Origin: Microbacterium oryzae
GTDB lineage: Bacteria; Actinomycetota; Actinomycetes; Actinomycetales; Microbacteriaceae
NCBI RefSeq assembly: GCF_030406385.1
Contig: NZ_JAUEPM010000004.1
Coordinates: 62,001-126,000 of the forward strand
Length of the DNA: 64,000 bases
Direction: 5' to 3'
Part shown: positions 34,892 to 43,997 of the stretch, piece by piece
Layout: every line of letters starts with the position of its first letter
Position numbering within the stretch: position 1 is the stretch's first letter
Translations under genes and position numbers: made by a program
The notes under the pieces: model-generated
Databases searched by the model: none
The model's input: only the letters and a program-made list of their open reading frames with translations
Told to the model about the DNA's origin: nothing

Positions 34892-36958
34892 ATGACCGAC
34901 GGCAAGGTGCTCGAGTTCACGGGCGTCACCAAGACCTTCGACGGGATCGCGGCCGTGTCGGACTTCACCGCCCGCGTCGACCCCGGGTTCGTCACCGCGT
35001 TCCTCGGCCCGAACGGCGCGGGGAAGACGACGACCCTGCGCATCCTCCTCGGTCAGCTCCGCGCCAACGCGGGCAAGGCGACGATCGACGGCCGGACCTT
35101 CGCGCAGCTCACCAGCCCCCGCCGTCACGTCGGCTGGGTCCCGGAGTCCCCGACCTTCCGCGCCCGCCGCACCGCGACCAAGCACCTCACGACGGTGGCG
35201 CGTCAGGCCGGCGTGCCCGCTTCGCGCGTGGCGGAGGTGCTCTCGCTCGTCGGGCTCTCCGACGTCGCCGACATGCGCATCTCCGGGTACTCGCTCGGCA
35301 TGACCCAGCGACTCGCCGTCGCCGAGGCGCTCATCGGCGACCCCGGTGTGCTCATCCTCGACGAGCCCGCCAACGGCCTCGACCCCGAGGGCATCCGCTG
35401 GATGCGCCTGCTCATGCGTCGCCTGGCCGACGAGGGCCGCACCGTGTTGGTGTCATCGCACCTGCTCAGCGAGATCCAGCAGGTCGCCGACCGCCTCCTC
35501 GTCATCTCCAACGGGTCGCTCGTCTTCGCCGGCGCCATCGAGGACCTCGAGGACGCCTCCTCCCTCAGCGTCACCGTCGACGCCGCCGACCGCGCGGCCC
35601 TCTCCCGTGCGCTGCGCGACGCGGGGTACGAGTTCGAGCTCCTCCGTTCCGGCATCAGCGTGCACGGCGCCTCGGCCGCGCAGATCGGCGCCCTCGCCGC
35701 ATCCGCCGGCATCGCCCTCACCACGCTGCAGCAGCGCAGCCCCAGCCTCGAGGACGTCTTCATCCAGCTCGTCAGCGGCCAGTACGTCGCCCCGATGACC
35801 GCGGCGCTTCCGCCCGCTGCCGGCGGTCCCGTGGATGGCGAGGGTGCGGAGGCGACGGATGACGCGGGTGCCGGAGCGACGGACGACCCGGGTGCGGACG
35901 TGACGGATGACGCGGGCGCCGAGGCGACGGACGACGCGGGCGCCGAGGCGACGGCCGACGCGGGTGCCGAGGCGACGGACGACGCGGGTGCGGAGGACGT
36001 CGTGATCGATCCCGAGCAGGCCGAGGGCTCCGAGCCGGACCCTGCCGAGGGCCGCGACTCCGCCGGCGATCCGGCGACCGCGGACGCCGGCGGCACGACC
36101 GAGGCCACCCCCGCCACGTGGGGCAAGCCGGCAGCGGGCGAGCCGACCAGCGACGAGGAGTTCGCGCGCGAGGTCGCCGAGGCCGACGCCTTCCTGCAGG
36201 CACCGGCCCTCGACGGCGACCCCGGCGCCGCACACGCCTGGGACGACGAGGACGTGGCTCCGCAGCTCACGCAGGACGACGCCGCCGAGGCCGAGGGGGC
36301 GTCCCCGAGCGCCTCCGGCGACGCCGACGATGCCGAGCACGCGCCGGCGGACGACGACCACGGTCAGCAGGACGAGCAGCACCACGAGCGGCATGATGAG
36401 CACGCGCCGGCCGACCACGGTGACGGCGAGCGCGACGACGCCGACGTCCCAGACGTCCTCGAGGAGCCCGACGAGATCGTCGAGTTGGACGACGACGAGG
36501 ACGACGCCGCCGCCGCCGCCGAGGACCAGGACGAGACGGTCGCGGACGAGCCCCGGTCCGATCTCCCGCCGCTGAGCCTTCCCGGCTCGGCGCGGCTGGC
36601 GAATCTCCTCGCCGGCGGGTCGGAGCCGGTGGCGGGTGCCGCCGCCTTCCTCGGGCACGATCCGCTCGCAGACGACGCGGACCATCCGCCCGTGACCGCG
36701 ACCTCCGCCGACGACCGCGCCACGCGGACGATCCTGATCCCGACCTTTGGCGTCGAGGAGTCCACCGAGGACGAGGACGCCGCGGTCGTCGAGGGCGAGA
36801 ACGAGGAGGGGTACTCGTTCGACGACATCCTCAGCGGCGCGGACGGCGTCGGTGACGCTGACGCGTCGGGTGCAGACGGCGAGCAGTCCGACGACGACGG
36901 CGGCGTGGAGGAGAGCAGCGCCGAGGAGCGTCCCGAGGACGAGCACCGCGAGGACTGA
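34892..36958 (+). CDS. ABC transporter ATPase with very long acidic C-terminal tail
   Basis: 688 residues. Residues about 1-225 are a complete drug/antibiotic-type ABC ATPase: Walker A GPNGAGKTT (39-47), signature YSLGMTQRL, Walker B LILDEPANGLDPEG, then an accessory region to about 305. The remaining 380 residues are rich in Asp, Glu, Ala and Pro, predicted disordered, and start with six copies of an eight-residue repeat (AEATDDAG-like). No permease gene is adjacent, which is unusual for this class. ATG 34892 has AAGGGG five bases upstream; ATG 34868 is an in-frame alternative. Confidence 0.87.
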   Translation: MTDGKVLEFTGVTKTFDGIAAVSDFTARVDPGFVTAFLGPNGAGKTTTLRILLGQLRANAGKATIDGRTFAQLTSPRRHVGWVPESPTFRARRTATKHLTTVARQAGVPASRVAEVLSLVGLSDVADMRISGYSLGMTQRLAVAEALIGDPGVLILDEPANGLDPEGIRWMRLLMRRLADEGRTVLVSSHLLSEIQQVADRLLVISNGSLVFAGAIEDLEDASSLSVTVDAADRAALSRALRDAGYEFELLRSGISVHGASAAQIGALAASAGIALTTLQQRSPSLEDVFIQLVSGQYVAPMTAALPPAAGGPVDGEGAEATDDAGAGATDDPGADVTDDAGAEATDDAGAEATADAGAEATDDAGAEDVVIDPEQAEGSEPDPAEGRDSAGDPATADAGGTTEATPATWGKPAAGEPTSDEEFAREVAEADAFLQAPALDGDPGAAHAWDDEDVAPQLTQDDAAEAEGASPSASGDADDAEHAPADDDHGQQDEQHHERHDEHAPADHGDGERDDADVPDVLEEPDEIVELDDDEDDAAAAAEDQDETVADEPRSDLPPLSLPGSARLANLLAGGSEPVAGAAAFLGHDPLADDADHPPVTATSADDRATRTILIPTFGVEESTEDEDAAVVEGENEEGYSFDDILSGADGVGDADASGADGEQSDDDGGVEESSAEERPEDEHRED
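35846..35989 (+). repeat. Six 24-bp coding tandem repeats in the ABC ATPase tail
   Basis: Six in-frame 24-bp units (gcggaggcgacggacgac-type) encode variants of AEATDDAG: AEATDDAG, AGATDDPG, ADVTDDAG, AEATDDAG, AEATADAG, AEATDDAG. The near identity of the units at DNA level suggests recent slippage-driven expansion. Confidence 0.9.
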
Positions 36959-37000
36959 CCGCGAGGACTGGGCCGACGCGGTCGGTCCGGACGCGTCGAG

Positions 37001-37444
37001 TCAGACCGCGGGGCGCGGCACCGGCCGCGACGCAGGCTGCGGCGTCTTGAGGGGCTGAGTGCCCAGCTCCACCGCTTCGGCGGCCGCATCGAGGTCGAGG
37101 CGCAGTGCGCGCGTGAGCGCGAGCCCATGACGGGTCGACAGCACGAGGCGCTCGAACTCGCCCGTGCCATCCAGATCGATGACGACGCCGGGCAGGCGCC
37201 GACCACGGACGGCGATGAAGTCGTCACCGTCGGCCAGGCGCCAGGTGCCCAGCGCGACGGTTCCGGGAACGAGCGTTCCGCGAGCGCGCGCACCGCGGAG
37301 CCATGTCCACGGATCGCCGGTCAGCTGGACCTTCGCGATCGATGTGCGCGCGATGCGGATGCTCTCCCGACGGAAGGCGAGGGCGCGTTCGAGGGGCGAG
37401 AGCCCGATCTCGAGCTGCGCGTGGTCGAGGAGCAGCGTCACCAT
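37001..37444 (-). CDS. Conserved hypothetical protein
   Basis: 147 residues, no signal peptide or membrane span. The sequence alternates short strands (VTLLLDHAQLEIGLSPLERALAFRRESIRIARTSIAKVQL, TLVPGTVALGTWRL, DDFIAVRGRRLPGVVIDL, FERLVLSTRHG), which suggests a small beta-rich domain reminiscent of PH-like folds. The last 20 residues are Pro-rich and probably flexible. It is divergent from the FO synthase gene. ATG 37444 has AGGA eight bases upstream; ATG 37453 is in frame. Function not recognised. Confidence 0.7.
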   Translation of the reverse strand: MVTLLLDHAQLEIGLSPLERALAFRRESIRIARTSIAKVQLTGDPWTWLRGARARGTLVPGTVALGTWRLADGDDFIAVRGRRLPGVVIDLDGTGEFERLVLSTRHGLALTRALRLDLDAAAEAVELGTQPLKTPQPASRPVPRPAV

Positions 37445-37505
37445 GACCACCATCCTGCCAGCGCCGCGCCGCGCCCGGGGGCGCGCGCAGTGCAAGACTG
37501 GGTCG

Positions 37506-39869
37506 GTGACCCTGCTCAGCGCGAACGCCGTCGAGTCCGCCCTGCAGCGCGCGGCGACCGGTGAGCGTCTGAACGCCGACGATGCGCTCGCGCTCCTCGA
37601 AGCCGACGGCCCCGATCGGGAGCGCGTGCTCGATCTCGCCGCCCGCACGCGCGACGAGGGGCTCGCCCTGGCGAGCCGCCCCGGCGTCATCACCTACTCG
37701 CGCAAGGTGTTCATCCCGCTGACCACCCTGTGCCGCGATCGCTGCCACTACTGCGTGTTCGTGGACACCCCGAATCAGCTCCTCAAGAAGGCCAAGCCGG
37801 CGTACATGTCGCCGGAGCAGGTGCTCGCCGTCGCGCGGCAGGGGCAGGCGCTCGGCTGCAAGGAGGCGCTCCTCACGCTGGGCGACCGGCCGGAGGACCG
37901 CTGGCCCGAGGCGCGCGCGTGGCTCGACGCGCACGGCTACGCCTCCACCCTCGAGTACGTCGGCGCGATGGCGCAGCTCATCCTCGACGAGACCGGGCTC
38001 CTCCCCCATCTCAACCCCGGCGTGATGCGACCCGACGAGCTCGCCGCGCTGCGGCCATCTGCCCCGTCGATGGGCGTCATGCTCGAGACGACCTCGCGGA
38101 CGCTCTTCACCGAGCCCGGCCGCGTGCACCACCTCTCGCCGGACAAGGACCCGGCGGTGCGGCTCGAGCTGCTCGAGAACGCGGGCCGCGCGCGCATCCC
38201 GTTCACGTCCGGCATCCTCGTCGGGATCGGCGAGACCCTCCGTGACCGCGCCGAGTCGATGATCGCGCTGCGCGATGCGCATGACCGGCATGGGCACATC
38301 CAGGAGGTCATCGTGCAGAACTTCCGCGCCAAGCCGCGGACCGCGATGCAGGACGCCCCCGACGCCGCCCTGCACGAGTACGCGTCGGCCGTCGCCGTCA
38401 CCCGCCTCGTGCTCGGCCCGCGCATGCGCGTGCAGGTGCCGCCGAACCTCTCCGACCCGCAGGAGTTCGCCCTGCTGCTCGGCGCTGGCGCCGACGACTG
38501 GGGCGGGGTCTCGCCCCTCACCGCCGACCATGTGAACCCCGAGCGCCCCTGGCCGCACGTCGACGACCTCGCCGCGCGGACGGCCGAGCTCGGCTTCACC
38601 CTGCGCGAGCGCCTCACCGCGCACCCCGAGTACGTGCGCGACGACGCGTGGCTCGACCCGGCCATCCGCGCGGCCACGCGCGCCCTCGCCGGGACCGATG
38701 GTCTCGCGCGGCAGGGGGCGGATGGCGCGGTGCTGCGCCCCGAGGGACGGGCGCCTTCCGGTGCGGCCACGGTGCCCGCCGCCGACCCGCGCGTCACCCT
38801 GTCTGCGCCCGGCGGTCTCATCGCGGCGGTCATCGAGCGCGCCGCGCAGGACCCGGCGTCGCTCGACGACGCCGAGTGGGAGCGACTGCTGGCGGCGACC
38901 GGCGACGAGCTCGACGCGCTCGCGCAGACGGCCGATGACGTGCGCCGGTACACCGTCGGCGAGACCGTCAGCGTCGTGGCGAACCGCAACATCGCCGGCA
39001 CCGGCTTCCGCGCCGCGGGCGGGAGCGCGGACGACGAGTACGACCTCGCCCTCCTCGAGGCCATGGCGCGAGATGCCGTGGACCTCGGCCTCACCGAGAT
39101 CTGCGTGCAGGGCGTGGTGGCCTCGACGGAGGCGCCCGACGCCTACCTCGACATCGCGCGCGCCGTGAAGAGCGCGGCCCCGGCCATCCATCTGCACGCA
39201 TTCCGACCGCAGGACGTCGCCGACCTCGCCGACCGCGCCGGCCTCGGACTGGAGGGCGCGCTGGCGGCCATGCGCGAGGCGGGCGTCGACACCGTGCCGG
39301 GCACGGGTGTGAAGGTGCTGAGCGAGCGGGTGCGCCGTGAGGTCGCACCGGGCGGCCTCGAGATCGAGCGCTGGATCGAGACGATCTCGGCCGCGCACCG
39401 GGCTGGATTCCGCTCGACGGCGGTGCTGTTCTACGGGCACGTCGAGACGGCGGCCGAGCGGGTCGCGCACCTGCGGACACTGCTCGCCATCCAGGCCGCG
39501 ACCGGCGGGTTCACCGAGTTCGTGCCCATCCCGATGCCCGGCTGGGGCGTGCCGCTCGTGGTCGACCGCAGGGCGGCAGACGAGCACCGCGCGATGGTCG
39601 CGGTGTCTCGCCTCATGCTGTCGGGCGCCATCCCGCACGTGCAGATCCCCTGGACGCGGCACGGTCTCGAGCTCTCCGCGGATCTCCTCCGTGCAGGCGG
39701 CGACGACCTCGGCGGCACGCTGCTGGATGGCCGCATCGGCCCTCGCGCAGGCGTCGAGGCGGGCCTGGAGCTGCCGGTCGCGACCGCGCGCGGCATCGCG
39801 AGGCGGCTCTTCCGGCCCTTCCGGCAGCGGACGACGACGTACGGGGACATTCCGCGGGGCGACGGATGA
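37506..39869 (+). CDS. fbiC: FO synthase (CofG-CofH fusion), CofH half lacking its Fe-S cysteine motif
   Basis: 787 residues, against about 850 in typical FbiC. FbiC makes the F420 chromophore FO with two radical-SAM halves. The CofG half (about 60-400) has the cluster motif CX3CX2C at Cys76, Cys80, Cys83 and is otherwise conserved. The CofH half (about 470-787) keeps the family frame (VVANRNI at 490-496, EICVQG near 531-536, HLHAFRPQDV, GVDTVPGTGVKVL, FYGHVET, GGFTEFVPIPMPG, RQRTTTYGDIP), but between NRNI and EICVQG, where CX3CX2C belongs, there is no cysteine and about nine residues are missing. The other two forward frames encode none there either, so this is not a simple frameshift. First gene of the F420 operon; its stop overlaps the next start. 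Confidence 0.88.
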   Translation: MTLLSANAVESALQRAATGERLNADDALALLEADGPDRERVLDLAARTRDEGLALASRPGVITYSRKVFIPLTTLCRDRCHYCVFVDTPNQLLKKAKPAYMSPEQVLAVARQGQALGCKEALLTLGDRPEDRWPEARAWLDAHGYASTLEYVGAMAQLILDETGLLPHLNPGVMRPDELAALRPSAPSMGVMLETTSRTLFTEPGRVHHLSPDKDPAVRLELLENAGRARIPFTSGILVGIGETLRDRAESMIALRDAHDRHGHIQEVIVQNFRAKPRTAMQDAPDAALHEYASAVAVTRLVLGPRMRVQVPPNLSDPQEFALLLGAGADDWGGVSPLTADHVNPERPWPHVDDLAARTAELGFTLRERLTAHPEYVRDDAWLDPAIRAATRALAGTDGLARQGADGAVLRPEGRAPSGAATVPAADPRVTLSAPGGLIAAVIERAAQDPASLDDAEWERLLAATGDELDALAQTADDVRRYTVGETVSVVANRNIAGTGFRAAGGSADDEYDLALLEAMARDAVDLGLTEICVQGVVASTEAPDAYLDIARAVKSAAPAIHLHAFRPQDVADLADRAGLGLEGALAAMREAGVDTVPGTGVKVLSERVRREVAPGGLEIERWIETISAAHRAGFRSTAVLFYGHVETAAERVAHLRTLLAIQAATGGFTEFVPIPMPGWGVPLVVDRRAADEHRAMVAVSRLMLSGAIPHVQIPWTRHGLELSADLLRAGGDDLGGTLLDGRIGPRAGVEAGLELPVATARGIARRLFRPFRQRTTTYGDIPRGDG

Positions 39870-41413
39870 CCACGATCGGCGGGGGTGCGGTCGGGGTCGG
39901 TGCAGGCGAGGCCGGCACGGCGACGGCCGGCACGGTCGAGGTCGGCACGGTCGAGGTCGGCACGGTCATCGTCGGGGCGGGGTTCGCCGGCATCGCGGCC
40001 GCGCTCGCCCTGCGCGCGGCGGGCGACGACGACTTCGTGATGCTGGAACGCGGGGCTTCGGTCGGCGGCACCTGGCGCGACAACACCTATCCGGGCGTCG
40101 CGTGCGACGTGCCCTCTTACCTGTATGCGCTCTCCGGCCATCCGTCACCCGCGTGGTCGCGCGTCTTCGCACCGGGCGCCGAGATCCGCGCCTACCTCGA
40201 AAGCGTGGTGCGCGAGGAGGGCCTCGAGCGGCACCTGCGGCTGGAGACGGCCCTGCGCGGCGCGCGGTGGGATGGCCAGGGCTGGGTCATCGAGGTCCGG
40301 ACGGGACGCCCCGCGGTGATCCGCGCACGGCATCTGGTCCTCGCGTGCGGGCGGCTGACGGAGCCGCGGATGCCCGAGGTCCCCGGCCTCGAGGCATTCC
40401 CGGGCCCGATCTTCCACTCCTCGCGCTGGGACCACGACGCGGACGTCTCCGGGCGCCGCGTCGCCGTCGTCGGCACCGGCGCCAGCGCCGTGCAGCTCGT
40501 GCCCGCGCTCGTCGAGGCGGGCGCCGAGGTCACCCTGTTCCAGCGGACGCCGGCCTGGATCGTGCAGAAAGGCGACCGCGCGTACACACGGCAGGAGATC
40601 GACGCGCTGCATCATCCGGCGGCGGCAGCACGCCTCCGCGACGAGCTGTATGCCGAGGGCGAGGCGCGCTTCGCCTCCCGGTCCGGCGACGCGGCGGCCG
40701 CGGCCGCCGCGGAGGCCGTGGCGCGCGCGCACCTCTCCGCGCAGGTGGCCGATCCCGCGCTGCGCGGCGCCCTCACCCCCGGCTACGCCTTCGGCTGCAA
40801 GCGCGTGCTGCTGAGCGACGCGTTCTACCCGGCCGTCGCCTCCCCCGCGGTCCGGCTCGTGCCATCCGCTCTCGCCGCCGTCGGGAGCGACGGGCTGATC
40901 GCGGCCGACGGATCGCGTCACGCCGCCGACGTCGTGGTGCTCGCGACGGGCTTCGCCTCGACGCGGCAGCCGTACGCGCCGCTCGTGGCCGGCGAGCACG
41001 GGCTGACGCTCGACGAGCACTGGTCCGACGGCATGACCTCGGTCGGGTCGACGCTCGTGCACGGGTTCCCGAACCTGTACATCCTCGGCGGGCCGAACGC
41101 GGCCCTCGGGCACAACTCCGCTGTTCTCATCCTCGAGGAGCAGGCGGCGTTCGCAGCGGCGCGCATCGCCGGCGGTGGTGATGTGCGGGTGACCGTCGAG
41201 GCCGAGGCCGCCTACACGCGTGAGATCGTCGAGCGCTCGACCGGCACGCCGTGGGTCGCCGGCGGCTGCGACAGCTGGTACGTCGACGCCCGAAGCGGCC
41301 GCCTCACCCTCCTCTGGCCCGGCACCGTCGCGGCCTTCCGCGAGCGCCTCGCCCGCGTCGCCCGTGAACTCGACCCCCTGCCCGCGCTCGCGCACGAAGG
41401 AGCCCAGCCATGA
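39866..41413 (+). CDS. Flavin monooxygenase, Baeyer-Villiger type
   Basis: 515 residues with two Rossmann motifs: VGAGFAGIAAALA for FAD (about 37-49) and VVGTGASAVQLV for NADPH. Between them lies the Baeyer-Villiger fingerprint FPGPIFHSSRWD (F-x-G-x3-H-x3-W-D). These enzymes insert oxygen beside ketones or hydroxylate; substrate unknown. The first 30 residues are low-complexity, built from GTVEV repeats arising from 15-bp tandem DNA repeats at about 39936-39967. The ATG overlaps the fbiC stop and the TGA overlaps the fgd start, which ties it to the F420 operon. Confidence 0.88.
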   Translation: MTTIGGGAVGVGAGEAGTATAGTVEVGTVEVGTVIVGAGFAGIAAALALRAAGDDDFVMLERGASVGGTWRDNTYPGVACDVPSYLYALSGHPSPAWSRVFAPGAEIRAYLESVVREEGLERHLRLETALRGARWDGQGWVIEVRTGRPAVIRARHLVLACGRLTEPRMPEVPGLEAFPGPIFHSSRWDHDADVSGRRVAVVGTGASAVQLVPALVEAGAEVTLFQRTPAWIVQKGDRAYTRQEIDALHHPAAAARLRDELYAEGEARFASRSGDAAAAAAAEAVARAHLSAQVADPALRGALTPGYAFGCKRVLLSDAFYPAVASPAVRLVPSALAAVGSDGLIAADGSRHAADVVVLATGFASTRQPYAPLVAGEHGLTLDEHWSDGMTSVGSTLVHGFPNLYILGGPNAALGHNSAVLILEEQAAFAAARIAGGGDVRVTVEAEAAYTREIVERSTGTPWVAGGCDSWYVDARSGRLTLLWPGTVAAFRERLARVARELDPLPALAHEGAQP

Positions 41414-42423
41414 CCATCCCGTTCCGGTTCGGATACAAGGCGTCGTCGGAGCAGTTCGGCCCGCGCGAGCTGCTGGACTTCGCGGTCCTCGCCGAGGAGG
41501 TCGGCTTCGACTCGGTCTTCCTCAGCGACCACCTGCAGCCCTGGCGGCACGACGGCGGGCACGCTCCGGCCGCGCTTCCGTGGCTCGGCGCGGCGGCCGA
41601 GCGCACGTCGCGCGTGCTGCTGGGCACGTCGGTGCTGACGCCCACCTTCCGCTATCACCCGGGCGTCGTTGCGCAGGCGTTCGCGACGCTGGGCGCCATG
41701 CATCCCGGGCGCATGATCCTCGGCGTGGGCACGGGCGAGGCGCTCAACGAGGTGACGCTCGGGCTCGAATGGCCGGAGCCGCCCGAGCGCTTCCAGCGGA
41801 TGAAGGAGGCCATCACCCTCATCCGCCGCCTGTGGACCGATGAGCGGGTGACCTTCGACGGCACGTACTACTCAGTGCAGAACGCCACGATCTACGACCG
41901 TCCTGAGGAGCTCGTGCCGATCTACATCGGCGCCTCGGGCCCCGCCGCTACCCGCCTCGCCGGCCGCATCGCCGACGGCTACATCACCACGAGCGGCAAG
42001 GAGCCCGCGCTCTACGCCGACAAGCTCCTGCCCGCGTTCGACGAGGGCCTGGCGAAGGCCGGCCGCACCCGCGATGACGTCGACACCCTCCTGGAGGTCA
42101 AGGTCTCCTTCCGCCCGGACCGCGCGCAGGCGCTCGAGAACACGCGCTTCTGGGCGCCGCTCGCACTGAGCCCGGAGGAGAAGACCGGCGTCGACGACCC
42201 CCGTGAGATGCAGCGCCTCGCCGATGCGCTGCCGATCGAGCGGGCGGCGTCGCGGTTCATCGTGTCGGACGACGTCGACGAGCACCTCGCCGCCATCCGC
42301 ACGTACATCGATCTGGGCTTCCGGCACCTTGTGTTCCACGACCCCGGCCACGACCAGGAGGCGTTCCTGCGTCTGTACGGCACGGAGGTCCTGCCGCGGC
42401 TGCGCGCCGAATACGGCTCGTGA
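41410..42423 (+). CDS. fgd: F420-dependent glucose-6-phosphate dehydrogenase
   Basis: 337 residues, LLM family. It matches mycobacterial Fgd along its length: FGYKASSEQFGPREL, SDHLQPWRHDGGHAPAALPW, GTSVLTPTFRYHPGVVAQAFATLG, GVGTGEALNE, NTRFWAPLAL, DALPIERAASRFIV, HLVFHDPGHDQEAFL. Residues equivalent to the M. tuberculosis active site His40, Trp44 and Glu109 are His41, Trp45 and Glu110. The enzyme oxidises glucose 6-phosphate and reduces F420, supplying F420H2. The start and stop overlap both neighbours by four bases (ATGA, GTGA). Confidence 0.93.
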   Translation: MTIPFRFGYKASSEQFGPRELLDFAVLAEEVGFDSVFLSDHLQPWRHDGGHAPAALPWLGAAAERTSRVLLGTSVLTPTFRYHPGVVAQAFATLGAMHPGRMILGVGTGEALNEVTLGLEWPEPPERFQRMKEAITLIRRLWTDERVTFDGTYYSVQNATIYDRPEELVPIYIGASGPAATRLAGRIADGYITTSGKEPALYADKLLPAFDEGLAKAGRTRDDVDTLLEVKVSFRPDRAQALENTRFWAPLALSPEEKTGVDDPREMQRLADALPIERAASRFIVSDDVDEHLAAIRTYIDLGFRHLVFHDPGHDQEAFLRLYGTEVLPRLRAEYGS

Positions 42424-43130
42424 CGGGGGCGGCGGGATGGCACGTCGTCATCCCGGTGAAGCCCGCGACGGTCGGGAAGTCGCGCCTCGCGGTGCCCGGG
42501 GTCGATCGCGTCGCGCTGGCCCGTGCGATCGCTCGCGACACCGTCGCGGCGGCGGCCCGGTCGACGCGCGTCGCCGAGGCGGTCGTGGTGACGGCGGATG
42601 GCCCCTGGCCGGACCTCGACGCCCGAGCGCCGGAGATCCCGCGCGAGACGGACCGGAAGGCGCCGACGGATCCGGAGTTCGCGGGATCTCCGGCCGTGCG
42701 CTTCGTCGCTGAGAGCGCGCCCAGCGGTCTCGACGCGGCCATCCGCACGGGCCTCGCGACCCTCGACCCCGGCCATCCGCGCGCCGTGCTGCTCGGTGAC
42801 CTGCCCGCGCTGCGGCCATCCGATCTCGACGCCGCGCTCGCCCTCGCCGAGGATGTGCCGCGCGGGCTCGTCCCGGACGCCGAGGGCACCGGCTCGACGC
42901 TCGTCACGGCGCTTCCCGGCGTCGCGCTCGAGCCCGCGTTCGGCGACAACTCGGCCGCGCGGCACCGCGAGCTCGGCCACGCCGACCTGGACGTCCAGCC
43001 GGGCTCCACGCTGCGACGCGACGTCGACACGCTCCCGCAGCTTCACGACGCCGCGACTCTCGGGCTCGGACCGCGCACGGCCGCGCTGCTGGCCTCGCTC
43101 ACCCCTGCGGAAGGGACCTCCGCTCCCTGA
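42420..43130 (+). CDS. fbiD: Phosphoenolpyruvate/2-phospho-L-lactate guanylyltransferase (CofC/FbiD)
   Basis: 236 residues with the nucleotidyltransferase fold. VVIPVKPATVGKSRL at the N-terminus binds GTP, VLLGDLPALRPSDLDAAL holds the metal-binding Asp, and GTGSTLVTALPG follows. The enzyme activates the three-carbon acid that becomes the linker of F420. The GTG start overlaps the fgd stop. FbiA/CofD and FbiB/CofE are not in the window. The 3' end overlaps the convergent DUF2786 gene by 32 bp. Confidence 0.88.
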   Translation: MTGAAGWHVVIPVKPATVGKSRLAVPGVDRVALARAIARDTVAAAARSTRVAEAVVVTADGPWPDLDARAPEIPRETDRKAPTDPEFAGSPAVRFVAESAPSGLDAAIRTGLATLDPGHPRAVLLGDLPALRPSDLDAALALAEDVPRGLVPDAEGTGSTLVTALPGVALEPAFGDNSAARHRELGHADLDVQPGSTLRRDVDTLPQLHDAATLGLGPRTAALLASLTPAEGTSAP

Positions 43131-43827
43131 TCGCCGCCTCGCCGGTGTTCGCCTGCCGGCCCGAGCGGTGCCCGGAGACATAGGCGGCGGCATCCGCGCC
43201 GCCGCGACGCCGCGCACGCCTGGTCGGGATGCCGTCGACGAACGCGTCCACGCGCTGGCGCCGGGACGCGAGCACGAGATCCGTGCCCGAGCCGGCCTCC
43301 TCGACGACGGCATTGCGGTTGTCAGTGATCCGCGCGGCCGCGCCCCCACCGAAGCCGCGGACGAACCCGCTTCGGGCGCGTCGTCTCTCGCTCTCGGAAT
43401 GCCACTCGTACGCCACCCGAGCCGCATCCCACCACGCGCGCATGGCGACCATGGCCTGAATGCGGAGGCTCCCGATCAGCATCTGCGCCTGCCGCACATC
43501 GGACGCGTATCCGACGAGGATGAGGATCGAGCCGACACCGGCGAGCTCGGCTTGAAGCGGTCGGATGGTCCCCACCGCGAGGGCGACCGCGCCGCCGAGA
43601 TCGCGGAGATCGCGGGCGTACGCGCCCGTGAAGACCATCCGCTCCTGCACGATCTCCTCCGGCGGGTGTCCGCCCCGCGCTCGGCGCTCATCGATGCGCG
43701 CCTGGTCGATGCCGTACTTCACCATGAGCCGCGCGGCGTGCTCGGTCAGCGCCTCGGCTTCCTCGGGCGTCGTGCTCTCGGCCTTCGCGAGCAACTTCGC
43801 GATGAGATCCAGTTTCGATTCCGTCAT
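43099..43827 (-). CDS. DUF2786 domain protein
   Basis: 242 residues. The N-terminal DUF2786 motif (DLIAKLLAKAESTTPEEAEALTEHAARLMVKYGID, about 5-40) is clear. The middle (VALAVGTIRPLQAELAGVGSILILVGYASDVRQAQMLIGSL) resembles the metalloprotease-like or DUF7168 region that accompanies DUF2786, but no HEXXH is seen. The C-terminus is Arg-rich and may bind nucleic acid. GAGGAGGAGA precedes the ATG. Often found on phages and mobile DNA; no other mobile gene is next to it here. Confidence 0.8.
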   Translation of the reverse strand: MTESKLDLIAKLLAKAESTTPEEAEALTEHAARLMVKYGIDQARIDERRARGGHPPEEIVQERMVFTGAYARDLRDLGGAVALAVGTIRPLQAELAGVGSILILVGYASDVRQAQMLIGSLRIQAMVAMRAWWDAARVAYEWHSESERRRARSGFVRGFGGGAAARITDNRNAVVEEAGSGTDLVLASRRQRVDAFVDGIPTRRARRRGGADAAAYVSGHRSGRQANTGEAAIRERRSLPQG

Positions 43828-43997
43828 GGTCTCCTCCTCGATCGGATGCCTCACATCCTCCGAGGGACCACCCCCGCCAGCGGGCCAGGCTCGACGCCCC
43901 TGGGGAGGACACGCCGCGTCACGCGGGCCCTGTGCAGACGGCGTCGGCACACGGCGGGTCCGCCTCGCATGGCATGCGCCCCGCAACCACGCCGTCC

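Noticed and set aside
38982..39110. Missing CofH cysteines as a sequencing frameshift
   Set aside because: All three forward frames of the gap were read and none encodes cysteines; flanking motifs stay in one frame.
43099..43827. DUF2786 gene as part of a mobile element
   Set aside because: No integrase, transposase or direct repeats bound the region and base composition matches its neighbours.
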